Source: Tepidimicrobium xylanilyticum (GTDB lineage Bacteria; Bacillota; Clostridia; Tissierellales; Tepidimicrobiaceae). From it: a DNA stretch of 64,000 nt. This document shows positions 1 to 9,101 of this stretch, one piece after another. Made by a program: the position numbers and the translations under genes. The stretch lies in the NCBI RefSeq assembly GCF_900106765.1, contig NZ_FNNG01000004.1, positions 62,001-126,000 of the forward strand, written 5' to 3'. How positions within the stretch are numbered: position 1 is the stretch's first letter; every line of letters begins with the position of its first letter. A model generated the notes under the pieces. The model made no database searches and was not told where the DNA came from. It saw only the letters and a list, made by a program, of their open reading frames with translations.

Positions 1-1234
1 TCATTCCCGCTTCCCCATCAAATCCAATGGATTTGAATATGATGGAGGTAATTAGTAGGGTTGCAATGGTCATACCCGACACTGGATTATTGCTGCTGCC
101 TACCAAGCCTACAAGCCTTGCTGATACAGTAGCAAAGAAGAAGCCAAATATGGCTATAATTAAGGCTCCAGGAATACCTACAGGTATGAAGTCCGTAGCT
201 CCTATAAATATCACTATGACTAATACACCCATTAAGGCTCCTTTGATAGACATATCTTCATCCGTCCTAAGATTTGAAGTAGAACCAGCCGTGATCTTCA
301 AGCCCCCTAAGGCCTCCTTAAAGGTTCTGACGATTAATGGCAAGGATTTAATTAAGGATAGTATTCCTCCAAAGGCTACAGCCCCTGCACCAATATATCT
401 AATATAGTTGCTCCATATTCCCCAGTAGTCCAATTGACTTAGGGGTACTGATGCTGGATATATTATATCCGTTATATATTGACCCAAATTGGTCATTAAT
501 GGAATGAGTACAAACCAACCTAGCACCGCACCAGACAACATGTAGGCAGATATTTGGGGACCTACTATAAAACCTACCCCTAGTAGGGCTGGTAGAGTAT
601 CCATTCCTATGGCTGCACCCTTATATCCTGGAATTGCCCATTCTATTTCCGATGGGAATAGTTTAATTCCATCAGTAATGAATTTAAAGGCTGAACCAAT
701 ACCAAGTCCCTTGAATACCGTCTCGGCCTTTGTTCCTCCAGTTTCTCCTGCAATTAAAACCTCTGCACAGGCAGTTCCTTCTGGATAGGGAAGAATCCCA
801 TGTTCATTTACTATTAAGGCCCTCCTTAGCGGAAGCATTAGTAATACTCCTAAAATACCTCCTGATAAGGATATGATCACTATCCTTAATAAGCTAGGCA
901 CCTCCATACCAAGCTCTTGAGACCAAATATACAAGGCGGGTAAAGTAAATATGGCACCTGCTGCTAAGGATTCTCCAGCAGAACCTATGGTTTGCACCAT
1001 ATTGTTCTCTAAGATAGAATCTCGCTTCATAATTCCACGGATAATGCCCATAGAAATTACCGCCGCTGGTATGGAAGCACTGATAGTCATACCAACTCTA
1101 AGGCCAATATAAGCATTAGCTGCACCAAAAACTATAGACATAAAAATACCAATTATAATTGCTGTAGATGTAAATTCTGGCATCACCTCACCCGCTGGGA
1201 TATAAGGCTTAAAATCTTTTAATTGATTATCCAC
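1..1234 (-). CDS. OPT family oligopeptide transporter (partial, C-terminus beyond window)
   Basis: The reading frame is open from a GTG at 1234 to the left edge (411 codons, no stop). An AGGAGAG ribosome-binding site lies 7-9 bases upstream of the GTG. The protein is strongly hydrophobic. It has OPT-type segments: an N-terminal PAGEVMPEFT stretch, then AANAYIGLRVGMTISASIPA, and a loop reading LPYPEGTACAEVL. Members of this family carry oligopeptides or metal chelates across the cytoplasmic membrane, driven by cation gradients. The gene follows kamE on the same strand but has its own promoter and lies beyond the kamE terminator, so it is probably a separate transcription unit. A role in supplying peptides for the neighbouring lysine fermentation is inferred from position only. 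Confidence 0.85.
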   Translation of the reverse strand, partial: MDNQLKDFKPYIPAGEVMPEFTSTAIIIGIFMSIVFGAANAYIGLRVGMTISASIPAAVISMGIIRGIMKRDSILENNMVQTIGSAGESLAAGAIFTLPALYIWSQELGMEVPSLLRIVIISLSGGILGVLLMLPLRRALIVNEHGILPYPEGTACAEVLIAGETGGTKAETVFKGLGIGSAFKFITDGIKLFPSEIEWAIPGYKGAAIGMDTLPALLGVGFIVGPQISAYMLSGAVLGWFVLIPLMTNLGQYITDIIYPASVPLSQLDYWGIWSNYIRYIGAGAVAFGGILSLIKSLPLIVRTFKEALGGLKITAGSTSNLRTDEDMSIKGALMGVLVIVIFIGATDFIPVGIPGALIIAIFGFFFATVSARLVGLVGSSNNPVSGMTIATLLITSIIFKSIGFDGEAGM

Positions 1235-1278
1235 TGATATGCCTCTCCTTTCTAATTATTTTTTTATTGAATATTTTT

Positions 1279-1307
1279 ATTATATTTTTTTTAATCAGAA
1301 ATGTCAA
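1279..1307 (-). promoter_or_regulatory. sigma-A type promoter for the OPT transporter
   Basis: On the minus strand there is an exact TTGACA (1302-1307), a 17-base spacer and an exact TATAAT (1279-1284), about 45 bases upstream of the GTG start. Consensus match and position make this a strong vegetative promoter candidate. Confidence 0.75.
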
Positions 1308-1381
1308 ATAACTTCAAATATTACATTTGTTGCTTTATCTTGGTAAAACATTAAAGTCTGGTAATATATAGTTAAAATAAT

Positions 1382-1403
1382 AACAACCCAAAACTGGGTT
1401 GTT
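1382..1403 (-). terminator. terminator after kamE
   Basis: Perfect 9-bp inverted repeat (AACAACCCA / TGGGTTGTT, 4-base loop), just past the kamE stop and followed on the minus strand by a T-rich stretch. The plus-strand side is also T-rich, so it may work in both directions. Confidence 0.7.
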
Positions 1404-1408
1404 TTATT

Positions 1409-2149
1409 TTAAACCATATTTCTTTTTACCATTTCAGTTACTATGAAGCTGGCCACATCTTCTGCAAAAGTGCCTGGACCAAATCCTGCATCGTATCCCA
1501 GCTCCTTTGCTAGTTCATGGGATATCCTTGGTCCACCACAAACTAGGATTACCTTATCCCTAATTCCTTCTGCCTCCAATAATTCCACCAATTGGGTTAG
1601 ATTTGGTATATGGACATCCTTTTGGGTTACTACCTGGGATACCAATATGGCATCAGCATTCAATTCTATGGCTTTGGCTACTAAATCCTCATTAGGAACT
1701 TGGCTGCCTAGGTTATAAGCTTCTACTCCTTCATATCTCTCCAATCCATAGTGGCCTGCATAGCCTTTCATGTTCATGATAGCATCTATTCCAACGGTAT
1801 GGGCATCTGTTCCAGTACAAGCTCCTACTATTACTATGTCCCTATTAATATTGTCCTTTATAAATTGTTCCACTTCTTCTTTGCTCATCACATCTACATC
1901 TACTTTTGGTACCTCTATTTTAGTAAAGTCTACTGTGTGGATTAATTTCCCATATAAAATAAAATAGGTAAATCCAACTAGATCCTTTGCATATACTACG
2001 GAAGGCTCTTCTAAACCCATCTTCTTAGCCAATTGCCTAGCTGTTTCCTTGGCTTCGTCTCCATAGGGTACTGGCAATGTGAAACTAAGTTGTACCATAC
2101 CGTCATTTAATGTATCTCCATAAGGTTTTACTCTAGTTAGGTCTAGCAT
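1409..2149 (-). CDS. kamE: lysine 5,6-aminomutase, beta subunit
   Basis: This is the B12-binding subunit of the adenosylcobalamin/PLP enzyme that moves the terminal amino group of D-lysine or beta-lysine, giving 3,5-diaminohexanoate in lysine fermentation. The 246-residue protein has the cobalamin motif D115-x-H117-x-x-G120 and Lys128. Their 11-residue spacing equals that of the cobalt-ligating His133 and PLP-binding Lys144 described in the Clostridium sticklandii enzyme. The C-terminal Rossmann-like part holds the expected CGGPRISHELAKELGYDAGFGPG-type loop (about 204-226). The start overlaps the kamD stop by one base, indicating coupled translation. It is the last gene of the kam operon and is followed by a terminator. 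Confidence 0.96.
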   Translation of the reverse strand: MLDLTRVKPYGDTLNDGMVQLSFTLPVPYGDEAKETARQLAKKMGLEEPSVVYAKDLVGFTYFILYGKLIHTVDFTKIEVPKVDVDVMSKEEVEQFIKDNINRDIVIVGACTGTDAHTVGIDAIMNMKGYAGHYGLERYEGVEAYNLGSQVPNEDLVAKAIELNADAILVSQVVTQKDVHIPNLTQLVELLEAEGIRDKVILVCGGPRISHELAKELGYDAGFGPGTFAEDVASFIVTEMVKRNMV

Positions 2150-3702
2150 TACCTTCCACCTCCTAACATAAGCTGAATAAAGGGATTGAAATATCCTGAA
2201 TCCTTTTTAGCAACTCCGTCTAATCCCTTTCCGCCAGTCCTTTGTCTTTTAACTCCTCCAAATTTACCCTGTTCTATTGTTGTGAATAACCCTATTTCAG
2301 CTATTTCTCTTAATAGCTGTTCTGCATCACTTAATACCTTTTGGGCTCTAGCCTGAATAATTCCTCCTTCTTTGAAGGTGATTTCATTTCCTAAGTCCTT
2401 GGCATTGTTGAAAATATATTTAGCATTTTCTATAGATAAGTACCTGTCATGTAGATGAGGAGTATGAATAGCCTCAGTTAACATTCCAAGGAGTTGGATA
2501 CCTTGATTGGTCATTATGGATACCATATTAAATAAAGCGTTTTGCACATGGCCTTTAAAGATGTTTCCCGTCATATATTTAGTTGGAGGCATATATTTTA
2601 AAGGTGCTTTTGGGAATATCTCTCTTGCCATTTGAGCTTGGGCTAGCTCGTATAAAAAGCCATTTTCCAAATCGGGGTCCATCTCAAATGCATGACCTAG
2701 CCCCATTTGCTCTTCTGGGATTCCAGCTTTTAATGCAAATTGCTCGTTTATGAACTGGGAGGCCAATACGGTATGGGCTGCTTCTACTGCATCATCGGTG
2801 GTAAGGTAGTTGTCCTCTCCAGTATTTATTATTATTCCTGCATATCCATTGATGACCCTAGAGAAAAATTGGTCTATTAAGGTCCTTTGCATATTAATGT
2901 CCCTAAATAGTATTCCGTATAAGGCATCGTTTAACATTACATCTAATCTCTCTAGTGCTCCCATAGCAGCTATTTCTGGCATACATAATCCAGAACAATA
3001 GTTGCACAGCCTTATGTAACGGCCTACCTCTTCTGCTACTTCATCTAAAGCCCTTCTCATAAGCCTAAAGTTTTCTTGGGTAGCATAGGTTCCTCCAAAT
3101 CCCTCGGTAGTTGCTCCATAGGGAACATAGTCCAATAGACTTTGACCTGTAGTTCTAATAACGGCTATTATATCTGCCCCCTGTCTTGCTGCAGATTTAG
3201 CCTGTTCAATGTCCTCATATATATTGCCAGTAGCGACTATTACGTATATATAAGGTTTATTACCTTCCCCCAAAGTGGATAAGAGTTCCTCTCTTTTTTT
3301 TCTATTTGATTTTATCCTTGCTACCCCTTCCTCAGCCAATTCAAAAATAGTATCGCGGATTTTCTCTTCCTTTGCTGCTGGTAGGCGAATTATGTCTAGT
3401 TCCCCCCTAGATATTTTTTCTGCTATTTCCTGAGGGCTGTCTCCAGTCTGAATTATGGCGTTTCCTAACCAGTATGCAATTCCCCTTTCTAACCCTCCTC
3501 CATCTTTTATACTATCTATGAGTACATTGGGTAAGGGTTTGTCTATTTCATCCACACCATCTACCCCTAACAAGCGGGCAATGGCCCTTTCTGTAGAAGT
3601 AGTAGTATGTTGGTCTATAAATTCCTGTATATTGTCAGCAATTTTTCTAGCAGCATTCCTTGAACTATCTATTAAATTTTGATCTAGATTTAATTTGCTC
3701 AA
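2149..3702 (-). CDS. kamD: lysine 5,6-aminomutase, alpha subunit
   Basis: This is the large TIM-barrel subunit that binds PLP and substrate together with KamE. Conserved stretches include YVIVATGNIYEDIEQA, the RTTGQSLLDYVPYGATTEG region and LCNYCSGLCMPEIAAMG. I place the start at a TTG (3702), which follows a GAGGGGG ribosome-binding site by 8 bases and gives 517 residues, close to the roughly 516 known for the family. An in-frame ATG at 3747 exists but has no good binding site and would add 15 unrelated residues. The gene lies downstream of kamC and is coupled to kamE. Confidence 0.95.
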   Translation of the reverse strand: MSKLNLDQNLIDSSRNAARKIADNIQEFIDQHTTTSTERAIARLLGVDGVDEIDKPLPNVLIDSIKDGGGLERGIAYWLGNAIIQTGDSPQEIAEKISRGELDIIRLPAAKEEKIRDTIFELAEEGVARIKSNRKKREELLSTLGEGNKPYIYVIVATGNIYEDIEQAKSAARQGADIIAVIRTTGQSLLDYVPYGATTEGFGGTYATQENFRLMRRALDEVAEEVGRYIRLCNYCSGLCMPEIAAMGALERLDVMLNDALYGILFRDINMQRTLIDQFFSRVINGYAGIIINTGEDNYLTTDDAVEAAHTVLASQFINEQFALKAGIPEEQMGLGHAFEMDPDLENGFLYELAQAQMAREIFPKAPLKYMPPTKYMTGNIFKGHVQNALFNMVSIMTNQGIQLLGMLTEAIHTPHLHDRYLSIENAKYIFNNAKDLGNEITFKEGGIIQARAQKVLSDAEQLLREIAEIGLFTTIEQGKFGGVKRQRTGGKGLDGVAKKDSGYFNPFIQLMLGGGR

Positions 3703-3750
3703 AATATCAACCCCCTCTTTTATCAATTTACAATTCACAGCGCACAATTA

Positions 3751-5424
3751 TTATGGTCTATCTTTTGAAGTGCATTCTTCCCAAATATGGCCTCTGAGAT
3801 TCCTTTCAGCCCTATCTATTATCTCTTTATCCAGTCCCATTATTCTAGCTATGTTGATGGCGTCTTTGGGGACAGACTTTGTTTTGCCTACTTCCCTTAA
3901 ACGATAATCCATCAATCTATTTATCAATTCCAATTTCCCTTCTGAAAGATCTTTTAGCTCTTTTTTCAACTCCCCTATTCCCATATGGGATAAGCCTATT
4001 ACCTGAAGATGGACTACCCTATCCATATTTCCAATATTATCATAATGGGTAGTGAGTAAGGTTATGGAGTTTTTCTCTAATAGGTATTCTACTATGGCTT
4101 TTGATATGGCATAGCCTTCTTCTGGATTGGTTCCACTGGCTAATTCGTCTATTAGTATTAATCCCTCATTATCGGAAACTTCGATGGCCTCTTGGATTAA
4201 TTTAATTTCCCCTCCAAAGGTGCTTAGACCTTTCTCCGTAGACTGAATATCTCCTATGGAGGCCTTGATGAAATTATTTAATCCTAAAACCATCTCCTTA
4301 GCTGGAACTAATAGGCCATGTTGAGCCATAATAGTCAATAATCCTACTAACTTTAAGCTGACGGTCTTTCCTCCCATATTGGCTCCTGTAATACAGGTAA
4401 CCCCTTTTTTTAAATCTATAGTTATGGGAGTATATTCTAATCCAATCTTCTTTAAGGATTCCTCAACCTTTAAGTGTCTTCCTTCTATTATGGTCATCTG
4501 ATGTTCTTTCACTATATTAGGCTTAACCCCATCTATCTCAATTCCAAAACTAGCCTTTGCTAGTAGGAAATCTAACTTTCCAATACTGGATATATTCTTA
4601 TATAGCACTTTACTCCTTTTTCCTATTTCTTTGGATAAATATTCTCTTATTTTAGTTTCTTCTTTTTCCTCTCTATCCTTTAGGATTAATATTTTCCTCT
4701 CTAGTAAGTTTATCTTGTCAGTTGGCTTTAGGGAATATTTAACGTTTATATAGGTTTCCGATACATAGCTCAAATGGGGATAGTTTTCAATTTTCTTAAT
4801 TAATTCCAACCTGTCCTTTGGAATGACTATGGAGCCATCTGCATTTAATTTTATACCTAATTCCTCTTCCAGCCTTTCCCTCAATATCCTTTTCTCTTTT
4901 TTGATTTCCCTTTCCCTTTCTCGTCTTTCTTCTCTAATTTGCCTCAATTCTTCAGAGTAAGCATCGTATATATAAAAGGTGGAAATGCCTGTTGATTCCG
5001 GATCTAATAAATTTTCTAAGCTTTCTATTGGTTCTATTCTTATATCATCCCATAAGGGTACCTGATTCCTATTAAGGAGTTCATTTAGCTCCCGAATTAA
5101 AAAGAGGAAATTCTTTATTTCAAACAGCTCTACAGTTAAAAGAATTCCTCCTTCCCTTGCTCTATTTATGGAAGTTCTCAAATCCTTTATCCTTTGAAAT
5201 ATATAGCTAATACTTTCCACAAACTTTGTATTCCTAGCATAAAAGGTAAAGGCCTCCACTTTTTCCAATTCGTCTACTAATCTTTCCTCTTCTCCCCTTA
5301 CAAAAGGTCTCATCTTGTCCTTATACATTTTGCCATACGGGGTTTTGATATTTATTCTATTTAAAATATATTGAAAATCTAAGGATTTCCTTGTTAACTC
5401 ATCCATAAATTCCATTTTATTCAC
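3751..5424 (-). CDS. kamC: lysine 5,6-aminomutase reactivase ATPase (MutS-like)
   Basis: The 557-residue protein has a C-terminal MutS-type ATPase: Walker A GANMGGKT (347-354) and Walker B ILIDE (423-427) followed by ASGTNPEEG. A charged coiled coil spans roughly 155-190. The mismatch-recognition domains of true MutS are absent. Such MutS-related proteins sit beside B12 aminomutase genes in lysine-fermentation clusters and are annotated as the ATPase that renews the inactivated cofactor. The 8-base overlap with kamB and the position just before kamD support that role. A DNA repair function is unlikely. Confidence 0.9.
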   Translation of the reverse strand: MNKMEFMDELTRKSLDFQYILNRINIKTPYGKMYKDKMRPFVRGEEERLVDELEKVEAFTFYARNTKFVESISYIFQRIKDLRTSINRAREGGILLTVELFEIKNFLFLIRELNELLNRNQVPLWDDIRIEPIESLENLLDPESTGISTFYIYDAYSEELRQIREERREREREIKKEKRILRERLEEELGIKLNADGSIVIPKDRLELIKKIENYPHLSYVSETYINVKYSLKPTDKINLLERKILILKDREEKEETKIREYLSKEIGKRSKVLYKNISSIGKLDFLLAKASFGIEIDGVKPNIVKEHQMTIIEGRHLKVEESLKKIGLEYTPITIDLKKGVTCITGANMGGKTVSLKLVGLLTIMAQHGLLVPAKEMVLGLNNFIKASIGDIQSTEKGLSTFGGEIKLIQEAIEVSDNEGLILIDELASGTNPEEGYAISKAIVEYLLEKNSITLLTTHYDNIGNMDRVVHLQVIGLSHMGIGELKKELKDLSEGKLELINRLMDYRLREVGKTKSVPKDAINIARIMGLDKEIIDRAERNLRGHIWEECTSKDRP

Positions 5425-6445
5425 TCCCTAACACCAAATCCACCACAGGAATATCTTTTATATAATATCTCATTCTATCTAGTAGTTCCCTTGCATCGAA
5501 ATAATAGCCCTGTGGCGCATAGGGATTAAGGGTTATGGCTACTAGATTGATAGGATTTATGACCTTCACTTTAAGTCCATGTTTTACAAACCTAAGCCAA
5601 TCCTTTGGAGGAATAAATATTTTAGTCCCATCTGATACTACCAACACCACCTTTTTATATCTGTTGGCAGTTTCAATAATGCCCTCTACAGTATTCTTCA
5701 CTAAAGAACCGGGGATTAGTATATATTTCGTATCTTCCTTTATATGTTGGCCAATGATATGCCCACAGTTTAGGGCAGTCTTAATTCCAAGGGGATAGCA
5801 ATTTAAATTTTCATCAACTGTGGAAATATCTCCATTTTCAAAGGCCCTTTCTAATATAGGCCTATCGTTTATATCAACGGGAGGAAGATTAAATAAATTC
5901 ACTATATGGAGAGTTTCCTCTATTACTTTGGTCATATCCCTGCTTAATACTGCCCCAGTAGCAAGTATGGTGGCATCGGTGATTGAAGGGGCGGCTGATG
6001 ATTTCCGGTCTATGGCTCCATCTACAAGTACCAACTCCGCCCCTAATTTTATCATAGAATCGGCTATCTCTTTAATTTCAACTGTAGTTTGAGGCCCAGA
6101 TATTTGAATATAGCCACTATCCTTTATTCTGCCTATTAGTATTTCCCCCAAGGGCGTTCTGTAGCCAGTTATATCTATTATTTCTACCGTTGCATCGCTT
6201 AAAGATAATAGTTCGGTAGTAGTGGCAATTAGAACCCCTTCTTCTACGAATATTTTAGGCTTTTCCGTTTCAGTAACTAAATCTAAAGATTCCCCATCCC
6301 TTCCAGTGGAAACTATACCTAATTGAATCCCTTCATCTAAGGATTCCTGAATCAAATGATTCAACGCTACGGTCTTGCCACTATTCTTAGCCATTCCTAC
6401 TATGGATATTATTTTGTATTTATCTTGTATATGCTGTAGCAACAA
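5417..6445 (-). CDS. kamB: lysine 5,6-aminomutase reactivase subunit
   Basis: A P-loop (GMAKNSGKT) lies near the N-terminus, and the rest matches the KamB proteins found between kamA and kamC in lysine-fermenting anaerobes. It is thought to work with KamC in reactivating the B12-dependent aminomutase. The longest frame begins at 6481, but AAAGGGG followed 9 bases later by tandem TTG codons (6445 and 6442) makes one of these the likely start, giving about 342 residues. It overlaps kamC by 8 bases. The biochemical role comes from family annotation rather than from a motif that proves it. Confidence 0.85.
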   Translation of the reverse strand: MLLQHIQDKYKIISIVGMAKNSGKTVALNHLIQESLDEGIQLGIVSTGRDGESLDLVTETEKPKIFVEEGVLIATTTELLSLSDATVEIIDITGYRTPLGEILIGRIKDSGYIQISGPQTTVEIKEIADSMIKLGAELVLVDGAIDRKSSAAPSITDATILATGAVLSRDMTKVIEETLHIVNLFNLPPVDINDRPILERAFENGDISTVDENLNCYPLGIKTALNCGHIIGQHIKEDTKYILIPGSLVKNTVEGIIETANRYKKVVLVVSDGTKIFIPPKDWLRFVKHGLKVKVINPINLVAITLNPYAPQGYYFDARELLDRMRYYIKDIPVVDLVLGSE

Positions 6446-6496
6446 TGGAAACAACCCCTTTTTACAATAGACAACTAACAACTACTAGAGTCTAGC

Positions 6497-6527
6497 TTTT
6501 GGTGGCAAGGGGTCTGACCCCTTGCCA
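6497..6527. repeat. intergenic palindromic repeat, copy 1
   Basis: Between kamA and kamB lies a perfect 12-bp inverted repeat (TGGCAAGGGGTC / GACCCCTTGCCA) with a one-base centre at 6515. It is preceded by TTTTGG, and AATTGTCAATTG follows at 6540-6552. A second copy with the same core is at 52701-52733. Confidence 0.7.
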
Positions 6528-6552
6528 GATCCCTTGCTGTAATTGTCAATTG

Positions 6553-7803
6553 TTATTTAGCTCTCATTTTCCTTTCCAAATTGGATGGTGATAAAGATTT
6601 TACTTCTGGGCCCATAAGGATTTCTGCCACTCCTGTAGTGTAGCCTTTACGCTCTCCTCTACATACTGAACAGTTACATTCATCTTCTATATATTGAGGT
6701 TCGGTGTAGGTGGTAATTACCCCTTCATAATTCCTTAATACTACCTTATTTGGCGACTGGCTTATAACATATTGAGGCATTACTGGAATTTTCCCTCCGC
6801 CTCCTGGTGCATCAACCACAAAAGTGGGTACTGCATATCCAGAGGTATGGCCTCTTAAAGCTTCTATAATTTCAATACCCCTAGCTACCTTAGTTCTAAA
6901 GTGCTCAATACCCATGGATAGGTCGCATTGGTAGATATAATATGGCCTTATTCTCATCTTAACCAATTTGTGGACAAGCTCTTTCATTATATGAGGACAA
7001 TCATTAACTCCCCTTAACAATACGGATTGGTTTCCCAACGGAATACCTGCATCCGCCATTTTATTAGCTGCTAATATGGCATCTTCTGTTATTTCCTTAG
7101 GATGGTTAAAATGGGTATTCAACCAAATTGGATGGTATTTTTTAAGCATGTTCACTAAATCATCTGTAATCCTCATAGGCATAACTACAGGAGTTCTTGT
7201 TCCTATTCTTATTATCTCTACATGAGGGATTTTTCTTAATTCACTTATGATATATTCCAATTTTTCGTCCGATACTAGTAGAGCATCTCCCCCCGATAAC
7301 AATACATCTCTAACTTGAGGAGTATTTCTAATATATTCTATACATTTATCTATTCTTTCCTTAGGAGCACCAGAATCCCGTTGCCCCGCAAACCTTCTTC
7401 TGGTACAATGTCTGCAATACATGGAGCATTGATCAGTTATTAAGAATAACACTCTATCTGGATACCTGTGAGTTAACCCTGGTACAGGAGAATCTTCATC
7501 TTCTGCTAATGGGTCTTCCATATCAGCTATACTCTTATGGGTTTCCATAATAGTTGGTACCGCTTGTTTCCTAATGGGACAATTGGGATCATCTGGGTCC
7601 ATTAAGGATGCATAATAAGGTGTAATACCCATTCTAAACTTCCCCAATACCTCCCCAATTTCCTTTTCCTCTTCTTCAGTTATATTGATTATTTTTTTTA
7701 AAGTTTCCACATCTGTAATCCTATTTCTTACCTGCCAACGCCAATCATTCCATTCCTCTTCAGTTACATCTTTCCACAATTCGATATCCTTATAGGATCT
7801 CAT
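6553..7803 (-). CDS. kamA: lysine 2,3-aminomutase
   Basis: This radical SAM enzyme converts L-lysine to L-beta-lysine, the first step of the pathway. The CSMYCRHC cluster motif (Cys126, Cys130, Cys133 counted from ATG 7803) binds the 4Fe-4S cluster. The GGGGKIP motif supplies the PLP lysine at about residue 338. A Cys-rich C-terminal segment (CNCSVC) matches the family. The frame opens at a GTG (7815), but that GTG lies inside the GAGGGG binding site, so ATG 7803 is preferred. This gives 416 residues, the length of the Clostridium subterminale enzyme. It is second in the operon after kdd. Confidence 0.96.
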   Translation of the reverse strand: MRSYKDIELWKDVTEEEWNDWRWQVRNRITDVETLKKIINITEEEEKEIGEVLGKFRMGITPYYASLMDPDDPNCPIRKQAVPTIMETHKSIADMEDPLAEDEDSPVPGLTHRYPDRVLFLITDQCSMYCRHCTRRRFAGQRDSGAPKERIDKCIEYIRNTPQVRDVLLSGGDALLVSDEKLEYIISELRKIPHVEIIRIGTRTPVVMPMRITDDLVNMLKKYHPIWLNTHFNHPKEITEDAILAANKMADAGIPLGNQSVLLRGVNDCPHIMKELVHKLVKMRIRPYYIYQCDLSMGIEHFRTKVARGIEIIEALRGHTSGYAVPTFVVDAPGGGGKIPVMPQYVISQSPNKVVLRNYEGVITTYTEPQYIEDECNCSVCRGERKGYTTGVAEILMGPEVKSLSPSNLERKMRAK

Positions 7804-7839
7804 GGCAAAAATCACCCCTCTTTATTCAATGGACAGTGA

Positions 7840-7868
7840 ACAATGGACAATTGACAACTGTCCATTGT
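7840..7868. repeat. intergenic inverted repeat between kdd and kamA
   Basis: ACAATGGACA (7840-7849) and TGTCCATTGT (7859-7868) are perfect 10-bp arms abutting the kdd stop codon. The loop contains ATTGACAAC. It belongs to the same TCAATTGACAATTG-like family seen at 6540, 32643, 52676 and 52893. Confidence 0.6.
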
Positions 7869-8906
7869 CTAGGCATACAATTCCTCAAAAATTCTTCTCA
7901 ATTCTTTTGACTCCCTCATCAGTTCTAAAGCTATTGCTGCGTGACCTTTTGTGTAGCCATTGCCTATTAACATCGTAACGTCCTTTCCTACTCCTTCTGC
8001 TCCTAGAGCTGCTTTGGTGAAACTTGTGGCCATGCTGAAGAAGTATACTGTGCCTCCATCTTTTGTAATCAATATGCTGGACATTTCCGTATTTGGAATG
8101 TTTACGGTGTTAATTACTAGATCAGCCATTTCACCGTTAGTGGCTTCCCTAACCTTTTCAAGTATTTCAACTGCATTGGTAGCATTGGCTTTTATGTAAA
8201 CATCAGCAAGGTTTGCTTCCTTAACTCGGGCAATTGTTTCATCTCTGGAACCAATACAAATAACTTTTCCTGTCACTCCAGCTCTTTTCTTGGCTTCATA
8301 TAAACAGAGCATTCCTGATTTTCCAGTTCCCCCTATTACTACTACAGTATCCCCTGGTTTAACCAATTTAGCAGTTTGAGCTGGTGCTCCTGCCACATCT
8401 AGTACAGATAGAGCTAGATTTTCTGGCAAATCATCGGGTAGTACTGCATATATGCCCGATTCAAATAAAATGGCCTTACCCTTAATATCTACTTGGTCTA
8501 CATCTGGCCTTACTTCTAAGATTTCATCTATTCTTAGGGGCGTTAAAGATAAGGAAACTAAAGTGGCTATTTTGTCCCCTACCTTAAGGTCAGTCTTCCC
8601 TTCTAATGCAGGACCTATTTTTTCCACTGTTCCAATTAACATTCCACCAGAACCTGTAACTGGATTTTGATGCTTCCCTCTCTCATCAACTATGCTTCTC
8701 ATTATCCTTTTAATCTCTTCTATATTTCCTTTAGCCTGTTCCTTTATCTGGGTAAAGCTTGCTGAATCTATGTTTAGAGTTTTTACATCAATTAATATTT
8801 CGTTGTCATAAATTTCCATATCATTATCAATTTTCAATGCGGGTTGGGGTAATACTCCCTTTGGTTCTATAACCCGGTGAGTGCCATAAGGACAACCTCT
8901 TCTCAT
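7869..8906 (-). CDS. kdd: L-erythro-3,5-diaminohexanoate dehydrogenase
   Basis: This enzyme oxidises 3,5-diaminohexanoate to 3-keto-5-aminohexanoate with NAD(P). The 345-residue protein has the MDR-like Rossmann fold with VVIGGTGKSGMLCLYEAKK (about 183-202) as the nucleotide-binding loop. It also has the family N-terminus RRGCPYGTHRVIEPKGVLPQ and lacks the zinc cysteines of typical alcohol dehydrogenases. It is the first gene of the kam operon and lies directly behind a sigma-54 promoter. The next pathway genes (kce, kal) are not adjacent. Confidence 0.95.
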   Translation of the reverse strand: MRRGCPYGTHRVIEPKGVLPQPALKIDNDMEIYDNEILIDVKTLNIDSASFTQIKEQAKGNIEEIKRIMRSIVDERGKHQNPVTGSGGMLIGTVEKIGPALEGKTDLKVGDKIATLVSLSLTPLRIDEILEVRPDVDQVDIKGKAILFESGIYAVLPDDLPENLALSVLDVAGAPAQTAKLVKPGDTVVVIGGTGKSGMLCLYEAKKRAGVTGKVICIGSRDETIARVKEANLADVYIKANATNAVEILEKVREATNGEMADLVINTVNIPNTEMSSILITKDGGTVYFFSMATSFTKAALGAEGVGKDVTMLIGNGYTKGHAAIALELMRESKELRRIFEELYA

Positions 8907-8948
8907 ATAATCCCTCCTAACAAAAATTTACTGCCACATAATTAACAA

Positions 8949-8964
8949 TGCAATATTTATGCCA
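8949..8964 (-). promoter_or_regulatory. sigma-54 promoter of the kdd-kam operon
   Basis: The minus strand reads TGGCATAAATATTGCA, matching the -24 (TGGCA) and -12 (TTGCA) elements at the required spacing. The expected transcription start near 8938 leaves a leader of about 30 bases before the kdd ATG. Confidence 0.85.
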
Positions 8965-9036
8965 CATTATTAAAAAATAAAAAGGGTTAATTTAGAGGTT
9001 TTTGAAAATATTCTATAGAAATATTATAGATTTTTG

Positions 9037-9052
9037 TGCCCAATTTTAGGCA
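9037..9052. promoter_or_regulatory. probable activator-binding site upstream of kdd
   Basis: TGCCCAATTTTAGGCA is a dyad with TGCC/GGCA ends, about 75-90 bp upstream of the -24 element. A close copy (AGCCAAATTATAGGCA, 10510-10525) lies just upstream of the gene for the adjacent sigma-54 activator. The shared dyad suggests a common Fis-type site. Confidence 0.5.
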
Positions 9053-9089
9053 AAAAAAATACCCTAAGGATGCCTGGCACCTATTAGGG
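9052..9089 (-). terminator. terminator after the sigma-54 activator gene
   Basis: On the minus strand CCCTAA...TTAGGG arms (9062-9089), with an inner AGGTGCC/GGCATCCT stem, are followed by eight T residues (9052-9059). This lies 12 bases past the activator stop codon. Confidence 0.8.
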
Positions 9090-9101
9090 AACTTATTCAC
9101 A

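Noticed and set aside
27-407. Plus-strand frame of 126 residues at the left edge
   Set aside because: It is the antisense shadow of the OPT transporter, whose minus-strand frame has a binding site, a promoter and family motifs across the same bases.
3703-3747. Upstream ATG for kamD
   Set aside because: No ribosome-binding site fits it, and the added residues do not match the family. TTG 3702 with GAGGGGG gives the right length.
3751-5424. DNA mismatch-repair MutS
   Set aside because: Mismatch-recognition domains are missing, and the gene is embedded in the kam operon with overlaps, so the KamC reactivase reading is better.
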